DNA from: Caenorhabditis elegans
Lineage: Eukaryota; Nematoda; Chromadorea; Rhabditida; Rhabditidae
Length of the DNA stretch: 64,000 nt
NCBI RefSeq assembly: GCF_000002985.6
Contig: NC_003279.8
Coordinates: 12,090,001 to 12,154,000, forward strand
Direction: 5' to 3'
This document shows, piece after piece, positions 32,811-44,105 of this stretch; the first letter of the stretch is position 1, and each line of letters begins with the position of its first letter. Both the position numbers and the translations under genes were made by a program. The notes below the pieces were generated by a model. The model ran no database searches, was not told the origin of the DNA, and was given only the letters and a program-made list of their open reading frames with translations.

Positions 32811-35586
32811 ATGTCGTATTGCGATTCAGTTGATTATTTCTATGATGAAGAGGAAGACAATTCGACAGCCCTGGTTCTATGCCAATTGACCGATAAAATA
32901 TCGTAAGTTGTTCCAAAAACTAGATCGTTACTTTAAAAATAAAATTTACATGTTAGACTTGTATCAATGACCCTTTACATGTTCAGCCCGTTTCTATCCG
33001 TATTGTGTATTCTGATTAACATACTTCATTTGATAATTCTCACGAGGAAGTCAATGAGAAACACCTCTATAAATGTGATTATGACAGCAGCGGCGGTCTC
33101 GGACATTTGCTATTTACTTATAGTTGCCTCAAGAATTTATCTCCTTATAGGAATGTATACTGATCCTTGTTTTGGCTCCCCTGTATCGTATCTCAGTGTA
33201 GTCCTTGACATTATTATCGAAATTTTAAACGACTGCTCTCAAAGATGTTCTACTTGGATCTCGTTATCTATAGCAACTATCCGAACATTAGTTGTTCGCA
33301 ACCCGATGGATCCGAAATTTGAACGCCTCACAAAACCTTATACTGCATTATTCGTAATTCTTGGAGTTCCTATTTCAAGTCTTCCTTTCTCGTTAGCATT
33401 TCAAATTGGAATAAGGATTACAAAGCAGAAAGAATTTAGTGAATGTTATCCGAAAGGAGTGCTGACATATATAGTTGATCAAAAAGTATCAGTTAAGCAA
33501 CTTTCTTCGACCGTGTCGGCAATTATTTCTAATGTAAGTTTAGTGTCTTTCCAAATTACAGTTCCTACAGCGTTACTCAGCGCATTTCAAATTTTCCAAT
33601 ATGCTCATTCACTCTAGTCGCGAATTGTGTTTTTCTTTACCCCCTGCATGTATTTCACCTGCTGACTACAAGATAATAGTGAACCTTTCTGTTATTTTGA
33701 ACATTGACAGCAAGAATTTTTTTTTATTATTTTTGCAATTATTTTTGCGTCTCCCGTTCATACCATTCCCATTCCAGCCGCAAAGAATTTACAGGCCTTG
33801 ACTTAATATCCTTAACATGGACGACGTCCAATGGGGAAATTATTAAAAACCATTCATATGAGGCTAAAATGAAAATGAACAGCTTTTGGTTAAATTCTGC
33901 AATTTTTAAAGATAAACTTCCGTACAAGCTAGATCACATTGCTTGGTGTTTTCTGGTATATTTGGCCATGCTTAACAGTTTTATAATAAAAAAGAATGAC
34001 TTTATATGATTTTGCATTACTTTTGAATTTTTGAAAAAAAAAACAGCTTTTGGTTAAATTTTGCAATTTTTAAAATAAACTTCCGTACTAGCTAGAGTAC
34101 GTTGTTTGGTATTTTCTGATATTGTTGACCATGCTGAACAGTTTTATGACATAAAAAAGAATGACTTCATATGATTTTGCCGTAGTTTTGAATTTTTGAA
34201 AAAAACAGCTTTTGTTAAATTTTTCAATTTTTTAAAATAAACTTCCGTACTAGCGAGAGTGTATTATTCGGTATTTTCAGGTATATTTGACCATGCTGAA
34301 CAGTTTTATGAAAGAAAAAAAATCGCTTCATATAAATTTTGCCGCACTTTTCATTTGTTAAAAAAAAACAGCTCAGTCAAGAGCGAGTCACGAAGAAATG
34401 CTTCTTGAGATTATTTATTAGAATAATATAATACCAAAATACAATAGTTATGCCAAAAGGGAAATATTTATCATGATTAAAGGAAAGGGAAAAGGAGATA
34501 TGTTGAAGCAGAGGGGTTCTACATCTAGCCCGGGTGAGGATATAATGATCTACAATTGGCAACCTGGTCCAAAACCATTCCTAATTAGTAAACCATAACT
34601 AAATAGCTTAAAACCATTGCTAATTAGCAAAAAAACACTGTTAATTAGCAAAAAGAGGCTAGTTAGCAGTGATTTTAAGCTATTTAGTTATGGTTTACTA
34701 ATTAGGAATGGTTTTGGACCAGGTTGCCGTGACTCGCTCTTGACTGAGAGCTTTTGACTAAATTTTGGATTAAAAAAAAAAAAACTTCCATACAAGCTAG
34801 AGCACATTGCTTGGTATTTTCTAGTATAATTGACCATGCTGAACAGTTTTATGACATAAAAAAGAATGACTTCATATGATTTTGCCGTAGTTTTGAATTT
34901 TTGAAAAAAACAGCTTTTGGTCAAATTTTGCAATTTTTAAAATAAACTTCCGTACTAGCGAGAGTGTATTATTCGGTATTTTCAGGTATATTTGACCATG
35001 CTGAACAGTTTTATAAAAGAAAAAAGAATGAATTCATATGATTTTGCCTTACTTTCGAATTATTGAAAAAAAAACGTTTTTTTTTTCAAATTATTTCTCC
35101 ATTTGCCGTAGTCCACCTTCAAAATCTTTCATTATTATAATTTTCAGATCATCCCCTGCCTTCTTTTCCCTATATTCGCCGGGTTACTTGTTAAAGAAAT
35201 GCACAAAGCAACTGAGAACCAACGAAGACTAACATCATCAAAGAAAACTATAGATTATAATAAAACAACTCGCCTGGTCTTTTACAATACCCTATTCTTC
35301 TTCATTTCACTGTTTCCTCTTGGTGTCAGTAGGACACTTCTCCTTCTTTCTTCAACGGAATTCTTGTGGCCAATGTAATAAGTTTTATTGTGGCTTAATA
35401 AAGAAATAAACCTAACATTTTAGGTTTATCGATTTGGAGAGCATCGTTCTAGTGATTTTCACGCTGAACACAATGTCCCATTTTGTGATATATATGCTTA
35501 TGTCATCTCAATATCAGAACACTACAAAGGAACTATTTCTATGTGGAGACAGTCATCAAGTAGAACAAAAAGCCTCAATTGAGTGA
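32811..35586 (+). CDS. Srw-type chemoreceptor (7TM GPCR)
   Basis: Exons 32811-32902, 32957-33533, 35148-35374 and 35424-35586 join in phase to 352 aa. Family features: the extracellular start MSYCDSVDYFYDEEED, RKSMRNTSINVIMTAAAVSD after helix 1, CSTWISLSIATIRTLVVRNPM at helix 3 (a DRY-like position), IIPCLLFPIFAGLL at helix 6, a Lys/Arg-rich third loop, and NTMSHFVIYMLMSSQYQNT at the end of helix 7. Srw receptors resemble FMRFamide/peptide receptors and are thought to act in chemosensory neurons. Intron 3 (1.6 kb) is full of the 160-bp tandem repeat. The last two exons lie in the right arm of inverted duplication 1 and are duplicated at 27997-28435. The frame is intact. Confidence 0.85.
33845..35060. 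repeat. Tandem repeat, about 160-bp unit, right block
   Basis: Several diverged units of the repeat at 28540-29060, here in the opposite orientation, with CTTCCGTACTAGCGAGAGTG and TTTGACCATGCTGAACAG. A non-repeat interruption at about 34.37-34.75 kb is itself a palindrome (AAGAGCGAGTCACG against CGTGACTCGCTCTTG). All of it lies within intron 3 of the Srw gene. Confidence 0.85.
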
Positions 35587-36867
35587 ATTAAAATTTTAAA
35601 TTACAGAGAAACATGTCAACTATCATTTCTGTGCTTCCCAGTAATTCATCAAGTCGGCGAACCTTTTAATAATATACCTACAAGATGTATTAATTTGTAT
35701 GTAAAACAATAAAATATGAAAACGTTTCACCTACAAATATTTAAAAATTTTTGATCTTATTTTTCTTGAAATGCTAAATATTTAATCACGCAAATTTAAC
35801 ATAAATTATAACAAATTAATTTCCACAGGGCATAGACAAAAAAGTGTTCCATCGAACTTTTAGTTTCCCAATATATGTTATTCCCGGCTTGCTGAAAGAA
35901 TGTATGAGTAATCTATTAAGCATTTTTGGTAGATCACATGTCGCCAACCAAAATAATTCTTTAGCTTTTGAAAATTATTACTATTCAATATGTGGAACGG
36001 GAAAGTAAGAGCCGAAATAATATTGACAATCTAAAGAATAAAAGGAACAATACTGACATATGTATTTGTCTACGTTTTGTAGATGTTTCAAAAGTTTTTA
36101 AAGTATCTACTTATGCTGCTAACTATAAAACTCCATATATTATTATACGTAGCAACCTACTTCAATTTTCAATTTCCTTCCCCATATACTCATACTCCAC
36201 TCTTTTCCGATTTCTGACACTTCCTGGGTAAAAATAGAATATATTCTCATGATTACTTTCCAGACAGATTTTTGGTTTATATGCACCGGAAAACCTTTTT
36301 TCCAAGGTGTGATATGTGATTACTAACACCCAATAATTTCTTCTACCACAAGATTCCAATCTAAAAACGGAAAACAAACTCCGCCCAGACGAAAGTTTTG
36401 CACCGAAACTGGATATCGCACATTTTTGAACTTACTATTCCCACGTCGGTTGGCATGGACAAAATAATACCATCTTACAACTTAACCTTTACTTATATGG
36501 TACTTAATGGATTCGAGTTAGATCCGGATTATTATGGATGTCCCGAGGAAATGCACAATAGGCCACCGCATACGGCTAGGCCGTATTGGGGATTGTGGTT
36601 TATTGGATCTGGAATTATTATGTTGGTGAGTTAATTGAAGTTTTGGCGGAGGCAGGCACGTAGGCATAGGTAGGTACGATACATGAAAGTAGGTAGGGAC
36701 GTAGACATAGGCAGGTCCATAGGTAGGTATGATACATGAAATTAAGCAGACAGGTAGATATCGGAAGGGATGATTCATAGAAGTAGGCAGGCATATTTAC
36801 GTTTGATATGGGGCAGTAGGCAGGAACGTAGGCACAGCTACGATACAGGTAAATAGGCAGACACGTA
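34870..36867. repeat. Inverted duplication 1, right arm
   Basis: Reverse complement of 26716-28713. It contains the 3' half of the intact Srw gene and the first exon of the intact Srt gene. This arm therefore carries the working context, and the left arm the orphan copies. Confidence 0.93.
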
Positions 36868-38965
36868 GGCATGATTCATGGAAGTAGGCAGGCACGTAGG
36901 CATAGATAGATAGAACATATACAAGTAGGCTGGTACGTAGTCATATTTGAGCGTGGTACATTAAAGTAGGCAGACACATAGGTATAGGTGGGTACAATAA
37001 AGGGAAGTAGGCAGGCATAATTAGGTTTGATATAGGACCATAGACAGGCACGGAGGCACAGGTAGGCATGATATAAACACGGTAGACAGATAGATAGGGA
37101 TAGGCAGGCACGCAGACGTAAGCACGTAGGCATAAATAGGTTGGACAAATTTGTAGGCACATATTAGGCGTAGGCAGAGTTTACGGCAGGTTTACATTTT
37201 GTGCCTTAAACTACAAAACCCATATACTTTTCAGATGCTCTATATCCCATGTTTCTTCGCTATAATTACAAGTCCTCTACTCAAAACTCCAGCCTATAAA
37301 GTGATGTTAGCATTGGCGATCTATGATATAACCTGCATATTCATGCATTCAATCTTCACCGGTTTCCTAGGATATTTTGGCACCAATTTTTGTGATTACC
37401 CAAAGCTATTTGCTTGTCTTGGATACACCGCAATGTTTTCCTGGATGGGTTGTTGTATTTCAAGTATGACATTGGCTGTTATAAGAGTTTGTGATTTGAA
37501 TATGATGACACGGATGAAAAAGTGTTTCCAAGGCAACAATGTTTATTTTTTTATTTTTGCATTTTTTGTGTATAGCGTCGGATCGGGGACTCTCACACAA
37601 CCGGCCATTTTCACACCGACTTATATGTCTTGGTTTTTTGATCCAATGATTGGGAAAAAGGTGAGGAAATTCGGGAAATAGGCGGTAGGTTGATAGGTAG
37701 GTAGGCAGGGCAAGTAGGCATAAGGTAGGCATGCAGGCAGGTGGTTAGAAAATATGCATGCATGGGAAAAGCAGTATGTAGGCTCTTTAGTGAATAAATA
37801 GCAGGTACGTAGGCAGGCGGACAAGATATAAGTACGCAAGTAGCCAGGCATTATTTAGGCAGGCATGACATGTGAGTGTAGGCAGAGAGGCACGAAGTGG
37901 GTATCGAGGCAGGCAAAAAACTGGTTGGAACGTAGGTATAAGATAAATAGGTGTGTTAATAGGCAGGAACGCATTAGGGAAAGGTAGGCAGGCGTGAGGA
38001 GTAGATTGGTAAGACGCAGGCGTGTAGACATGAAGCAGCTCCAAAGTAGACTAGGTGCAAATTTTAAAATTTAGAACAAAAGGTATAATTTACAATTAGA
38101 AAACTAGTACGAACTCAAACTTTCCAAGCATGTAATTACAAATTTTTTTAACAATCAAATTCTCAGAATCCCTGACTGATAGATCAAGAAAATCTAAAAA
38201 TTTCAGCCAGAGTACTACGTGAACCTTCCGCACACCTACAACAACATTATAATGGCTGTATGTACAACGCTATTTTATGGATTTTTGTCTTATCTTGGGT
38301 GCAAAGCCCCTGCGAGTACAGCAAATAGTCCGAGCAAGAAATATACGGTAAAGGATTGACAACAAACTTTTTAGGTCGTAGCATGCCTGCTTGGCCTGCT
38401 TGGCCTGCATGCCCACGTGCCTACTGAATGCCTATCTGTAGCCACTGTAATGTTTTGTTACCTACTTGTCTACCTGATGCCAAGTCCAGTTCCTAATGCA
38501 TATAGGCATCTTACTTTGCCTGCCTAAATGCCTACCTATGTTTTTGCCTTCAAGCCTACATTATGCCTACCTGCCTACAAAACTGAAACTTCATCTTACA
38601 ATTTTTCAGATCATCCTCCAATCCTTCCTATTCTGCATCTTCCACACTTTAGCAGCTTCCCTCTACGCATTCATGCAATTTGTTGCAGCTCCACCAAATC
38701 TAATCATATTCACACAAATCGTTTGGCAAGCTAGTAGTGGTAATTTTGAGGCTTTTTTCGTTAACTCTCCATACTCTTTCCAGGCTCTGTGTGCATTGTG
38801 TACCTAACCCTGAACAAAACTCTGCGAACATCTGTGATGAGAATGTTCTGCCCGAAGCCGATTATCTACGGAACAAGGATCTCCAGTATGCTGATAAATA
38901 GCAATAATACACCACAAATTCGTTCTCCACATGCTCGTTCTCCACGTGTGAATTCAATTTATTAG
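36455..38965 (+). CDS. Srt-type chemoreceptor (7TM GPCR)
   Basis: Exons 36455-36625, 37235-37660, 38207-38347, 38610-38739 and 38784-38965 join in phase to 349 aa. Srt features: an extracellular YYGCPEEMH segment, then WGLWFIGSGIIMLMLYIPCF (helix 1), YKVMLALAIYDITCIFMH (helix 2), GCCISSMTLAVIRVCDL (helix 3), and ILQSFLFCIFHTLAASLYAF and later helices. The tail is Ser/Pro/Arg-rich (IRSPHARSPRVNSIY). The first exon is duplicated in inverted orientation at 26958-27128. Introns 1 and 2 hold GTAGGCAGGCA minisatellites. An in-frame ATG at 36398 would add 19 residues. I chose 36455 because the extension lacks family resemblance. Confidence 0.85.
36640..38045. repeat. GTAGGCAGGCA-type minisatellites in Srt introns 1 and 2
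   Basis: Two blocks, about 36640-37190 and 37680-38045, of degenerate GTAGGCA/GGCACGTAGGCA units separated by the second exon (37235-37660). A block in intron 3 (38380-38580) carries the opposite orientation (GCCTACCTGCCTAC). Confidence 0.85.
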
Positions 38966-39285
38966 AAATTTTTAATTATTTTGATTATAAATTTTTTCAT
39001 CTCAGTTTTCTTTTTATTTGAAACCCTTTGATTTATAATTTTGCAAAACTCAAAACGATAACATTAATTAGAGATCAAAATCGACAAATTTTCAAACAAC
39101 AAAATGTGGTCTTTTTAAAAGTGATGCAAGTTAATTTTAAAGCTAAAATTAACGCGAAAAATGCTTTAGAAAATATGAATAGTTGTATTTCAAATGTCTC
39201 AAAATTATAGGGTTTATAAATGTCATATTTTTGCGAAAACTCGTTTTTTTTGAAGATCTGAAGCCCGGCAACTAACGGGAAAGAT

Positions 39286-39790
39286 CTGCCCATTTTTGCC
39301 CATTTTTTGCACATTTTTTGCACATTTCTTGCACATTTTTTTCACATTTTTGCACATTTCTTGCACATTTTTTGCACATTTTTTGCACATTTTTTGCACA
39401 TTTTTTGCACATTTTTTGCACATTTTTTGCACATTTTTTTCACATTTTTGCACATTTCTTGCACATTTTTTGCACATTTTTTGCCCATTTTTAGCCCATT
39501 TTTTTGCACATTTTTTGCACATTTTTCGCACATTTGTTGCACATTTTTTGCACATTTTTTGCACATTTTTTGCACATTTTTTGCACATTTTTTGCCCATT
39601 TTTTGCCCATTTTTTTGCACATTTTTTGCACATTTTTTGCACATTTTTTGCACATTTTTTGCACATTTTTTGCACATTTTTTGCACATTTTTTGCACATT
39701 TTTTGCCCATTTTTTGCCCATTTTTTTGCACATTTTTTGCACATTTTTTGCACATTTTTTGCACATTTTTTGCACATTTTTTGCACATGA
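39286..39790. repeat. 11-bp tandem repeat (CATTTTTTGCA)n upstream of the serpin-like gene
   Basis: About 500 bp of very regular CATTTTTTGCA units with CCCATTTTTT variants, the same family as 3565-4325. Long open frames on both strands are artefacts of the 11-bp period. It ends about 280 bp before the serpin-like start codon. Confidence 0.95.
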
Positions 39791-40069
39791 TCTGAAACCA
39801 AGCCAGACAAGAAGCCCGTGTGAAACCATGGCCAAATTCCAAAAAGACCACCCAGTGATTAATAAACTGCTGGCACCCCGCCAACTCCCACTGTTTCTTT
39901 ACAACAAACAGAACCTATCGGCATTTTTCAATGAGTAAGTTCAAACAAAGAGCCGGTTTTTCAAGGTCAACCCTTTTTTTAGCTTGAACAATTATAGTTT
40001 AAGCTGAGGAATCGAAGTTTCTATAAAACTCGGCCCAGATCACTCGGAAAGTACACATATTTCTTCGTT

Positions 40070-41381
40070 ATGGTTCAAGATCAGCTGACATCAATTTTAA
40101 CTACCGTTGGTCTGAATCTGATGGCAAAATTGACAGACAATTCTCGATCTGTAGTGATAAGTCCTAGCGAAGTGGCTTTATCAGTTGCAAAAAGTACTCT
40201 CAAGCACTGTGAGCCTCTTCCATATGAACTTTTCCAATCAGATTACGAATCGGAATTTCGTGAGCTCATTGAGCAACTGGAGAATTTTGAGGCAATGAAA
40301 GTTGTGAGTTTGTGGTTTTTTGCCCGACAAAAAGTGTGCAAAATATGTAGGTAGGCAAGATGAGGGACGTTCGTAGGCAGAGAGTAGTCAGCAGAAGATT
40401 GGAAAAAAGTAGACTAGACATCTAGATTTAAGTAAATAAGCAGATACGAAGGAACAATATAGGCACATAGGTAGGCAGGCGTGAGGTAGGCTTGTAGGCA
40501 GGCATACATTATGTAGGCACGTAGGCAGGTAGACATGTTCATATACATGCTGTAACAAAGTAACCAAGAAATTAGGCATAGAAAAGCAAGCCCGTCCCGT
40601 TGCTAAATATAGGAAAACAAGTAGAGATGTAGAATAAAGTGTACCAGTAGGCGCATTGGAGGTAGGCACGTAGGCAGGCGGGTAGGCATCTATACCAGCC
40701 ATATTTTTAACTTTCAGAACCCGTCACCTCCTGTTTGGAATTTTGCTATATCAGAATTCAAAAAGAAGAACTTCAAATTGTCCAATGGCAAGCTCAAGAA
40801 AATGAATTTCATTTGGATAAACTTAGAAACCAATATGGAATTGTCTTGTGAGAAAACAGGTGCTCAAATGGCTCAGGACAAGGAGTTCAAGGTGAGCATT
40901 TTTGTGTGGAAAAAATAAGTGTAAAACTTCAGGTTTTATCGATTCCCCTAGCTGGTGATGCTGGAAAATTTGTGGTTTTCTTTCCCGAAAATCAAGAGGA
41001 AACAATCGAGGAAAGTTTGAAGGTACCTGCTTACCTGAAAAACTACATATAAATAAATTGTGCTTTTTCCAGAAACTGAACACTAGAAAATTCCAGCGCC
41101 TCATTGATGACCTTGTTCCCAAGTTTATACATTTTGAACATCCGGTCTTCAAAATCCAGTCAAAATTTTTCATCTCGGAGAATTTGACTATGACCGATAG
41201 AGGGCTTACTCATGAAAAAGAATTTGAAGTGTGTCACGGGGAAAACAACGATTTTCGAAGAGGACTTCTCATGGATCGCTGCGAATATGTGCCGTACATT
41301 TTTCGAGTGAACCGTCCGTTTATCTTTTGTGTTGTGCAGAATGGAGTTCCTGTGACGATGGGAATATTCGATGGAAATTGA
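40070..41381 (+). CDS. Divergent, short serpin-like protein
   Basis: Exons 40070-40303, 40718-40891, 40933-41022 and 41073-41381 join in phase to 268 aa. Serpin resemblance: SRSVVISPSEVALSVAKSTL near the N-terminus (the N-x-hhSP helix B region), LSIPLAGDAGKFVVFFPEN (strand and turn before helix F/G) and the C-terminal VNRPFIFCVVQNGVPVTMGI (the DHPFLF..G signature). Typical serpins have about 375 aa. Roughly 100 residues are missing, and the reactive-loop hinge (normally E-E-G-T-x-A) is not recognisable before EYVPYIFRV, so protease inhibition is unlikely. No signal peptide is seen (MVQDQLTSILTTVGLN), as in intracellular nematode serpins. Most of the gene lies in the left arm of inverted duplication 2. 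Confidence 0.7.
40151..41352. repeat. Inverted duplication 2, left arm
   Basis: Reverse complement of 42582-43783 (coordinates sum to 83934), with at least one base difference that changes a residue (HFEHPVF against HFELPVF). Beyond 41352 the two serpin tails remain alignable but clearly diverged, so only part of an older inverted pair has been homogenised. Confidence 0.92.
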
Positions 41382-41885
41382 GCTTTTTGTTTTGATTTTG
41401 TATAATATATTGATTTTCCGTGTCTGAAAATAAAGGATTCCCAGCAGGCTAAATAAAACATTAAATATTAGTTTCCCTCCAAATTTTTCTTTAAAAATTA
41501 AAGTTAAATTCCCGATAAATGTTGAAAAGTTAAAAATTTCATTTTTCCGCCAAACAGTTTCACAAAAGCACTCCGAATTTCCAGCAAAATTTGTTTTTTT
41601 TTATTTGAAAATGCAGCTAAACGTCGCCCACTCACGATTTGAAGCTGAACCACACAAAAACCATAAAGGACTCACCGCCAAAGCCAAATAATCTGAGGAA
41701 ACAGACCACCTAGTGATTAACGGGCAAACTCACGCTGATTTCATTATAGCAAACAGTAACTGTTGGTTTAGTGAAAAAGTACAAAAACCTGTTTCTGAAG
41801 GTCATAGATAAGCTGAGCAATTGAAATGGCTATAAAACTAAAATTCAACTTAAAATACCTCAGAAAATTCAAATCTTTCTTCACT

Positions 41886-42119
41886 ATGAATAAAGATCAG
41901 CTTTTTTCAATTTTAGCCACTGCTGGCCTGAAAATGTTAGAAAGATGTGCTAAAAATCCTCGATCAGTTGTCATATGTCCTGTCAAAATGACTATAGAAT
42001 TTACAAAAAGGGCTTTGGAGAGGAAAGTGTCTCTTCCACGAGTTCTTTACCCATCTGATTTTGAGGATGGAAATAAAGAACTTGTCAGGATATTGAAGAT
42101 TTTTGAGGAGCAGAAAATC
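41886..42119 (+). pseudogene. Lone first exon of a second serpin-like gene
   Basis: 78 codons (MNKDQLFSILATAGLKMLER and onward, SVVICPVKMTIEFTKRAL) ending at a good GTGAGT donor, exactly the length of exon 1 of the neighbouring serpin-like gene. The upstream region is also alike (CCACCTAGTGATTAAC here, CCACCCAGTGATTAAT at 39.85 kb). No plus-strand exons 2-4 follow. Instead the inverted arm begins about 460 bp downstream. A longer in-frame start at 41826 exists. It looks like a tandem duplicate whose 3' part was lost or replaced. Confidence 0.65.
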
Positions 42120-42552
42120 GTGAGTTTTTTGTTGTTGCCTGCCTCCCTACAAGCATGCCTACAAAAACATGGGCAAAAATAAGGCAGATATGTACATAGG
42201 CTTATAAATGGCCTACTTTTGATAGCTGTGTACCTTGGATGGTAGACACGTCCGGAGAAAGTCTCGTAGACAGGCCGGAAAAGTGTGTGCGTAAGAAGGG
42301 CATGCGCGAAACTTTTAGGCAAAAATGATTAATGCCGTAGGCAAGCGGAGACAAGGTAGGCATGACTAGTCAGGCACAATGCAGGCACGTAGGCGCAATG
42401 AGGACAGTGTAAATGTCCGTCTATCATGGTATTAATCTTTTCCTCATTAAAAATTTTGTCATTTGTCATTTTATAATTAATGCATGTAAAAAAATACAAA
42501 TGTTAAAACATTCAAAAACGACATAATAAATACAACAAACTCAAATAATTTA

Positions 42553-43783
42553 TCAATTTCCGTCGAAGATTCCCATGGTCACTGGAACTCCATTCTGCAC
42601 AACACAAAAGATAAACGGACGGTTCACTCGAAAAATGTACGGCACATATTCGCAGCGATCCATGAGAAGTCCTCTTCGAAAATCGTTGTTTTCCCCGTGA
42701 CACACTTCAAATTCTTTTTCATGAGTAAGCCCTCTATCGGTCATAGTCAAATTCTCCGAGATGAAAAATTTTGACTGGATTTTGAAGACCGGAAGTTCAA
42801 AATGTATAAACTTGGGAACAAGGTCATCAATGAGGCGCTGGAATTTTCTAGTGTTCAGTTTCTGGAAAAAGCACAATTTATTTATATGTAGTTTTTCAGG
42901 TAAGCAGGTACCTTCAAACTTTCCTCGATTGTTTCCTCTTGATTTTCGGGAAAGAAAACCACAAATTTTCCAGCATCACCAGCTAGGGGAATCGATAAAA
43001 CCTGAAGTTTTACACTTATTTTTTCCACACAAAAATGCTCACCTTGAACTCCTTGTCCTGAGCCATTTGAGCACCTGTTTTCTCACAAGACAATTCCATA
43101 TTGGTTTCTAAGTTTATCCAAATGAAATTCATTTTCTTGAGCTTGCCATTGGACAATTTGAAGTTCTTCTTTTTGAATTCTGATATAGCAAAATTCCAAA
43201 CAGGAGGTGACGGGTTCTGAAAGTTAAAAATATGGCTGGTATAGATGCCTACCCGCCTGCCTACGTGCCTACCTCCAATGCGCCTACTGGTACACTTTAT
43301 TCTACATCTCTACTTGTTTTCCTATATTTAGCAACGGGACGGGCTTGCTTTTCTATGCCTAATTTCTTGGTTACTTTGTTACAGCATGTATATGAACATG
43401 TCTACCTGCCTACGTGCCTACATAATGTATGCCTGCCTACAAGCCTACCTCACGCCTGCCTACCTATGTGCCTATATTGTTCCTTCGTATCTGCTTATTT
43501 ACTTAAATCTAGATGTCTAGTCTACTTTTTTCCAATCTTCTGCTGACTACTCTCTGCCTACGAACGTCCCTCATCTTGCCTACCTACATATTTTGCACAC
43601 TTTTTGTCGGGCAAAAAACCACAAACTCACAACTTTCATTGCCTCAAAATTCTCCAGTTGCTCAATGAGCTCACGAAATTCCGATTCGTAATCTGATTGG
43701 AAAAGTTCATATGGAAGAGGCTCACAGTGCTTGAGAGTACTTTTTGCAACTGATAAAGCCACTTCGCTAGGACTTATCACTAC
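42553..43783 (-). pseudogene. 5'-truncated inverted serpin-like copy
   Basis: Exons 43783-43631 (partial), 43216-43043, 43001-42912 and 42861-42553 mirror the plus-strand gene. The first exon is cut at VVISPSE, losing about 27 codons including the start. At 43782-43783 the sequence switches to a copied Sri receptor fragment. The terminal residues GVPVTMGIFDGN are kept, but the DNA there differs from the left copy at several silent positions. Confidence 0.75.
42582..43783. repeat. Inverted duplication 2, right arm
   Basis: Reverse complement of 40151-41352. The 1.2-kb spacer between arms contains the orphan serpin exon and GTAGGCA-type repeats (42.15-42.42 kb). Confidence 0.92.
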
Positions 43784-44105
43784 TAGCCACTGACACAATG
43801 TTCCTCGTCGGCTCTCACTCGATGTGCTCCAGTGCAGTCATGATATTAAGCAATCCCAAATATCGATGTGTCCTGAAGACTAAAATTCTCAAGTTCGTGG
43901 GGTAAGAGCTTGAAATAGGCTTTAAAAACCTCTTGGACTATCAAAATTTCAGACTCAGTGTGCAAAGCAAGATATATCCGAGCTCGGTGAGACCGAGTCC
44001 GGGGTTGAGCCCGAGATTGAGTATTTCGAGATTTCCGTCGATAAGTTGAGGAACGATGTGAAATGTAGCTCTTACGTTCTTTCATAAAACCGTAACAGAA
44101 AAAAA
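43782..44105 (+). pseudogene. Copied last two exons of Sri gene C
   Basis: Direct-orientation copy of 56710-57033. It holds exon 6 lacking its first base (LATDTMFLVGSHSMCSSAV) and exon 7 through the TGA at 44047-44049, with the intron kept. It is wedged without spacer between the end of inverted duplication 2 and the start of inverted duplication 3. No promoter or upstream exons. Confidence 0.9.

Noticed and set aside
33534-34009. Extra middle exon of the Srw gene (frames at 33601-33801 and 33704-34009)
   Set aside because: Joining 33533 directly to 35148 keeps phase and gives the expected helix 5 to helix 6 sequence (AIISN then IIPCLLFP). The frames lie in AT-rich or tandem-repeat intron.
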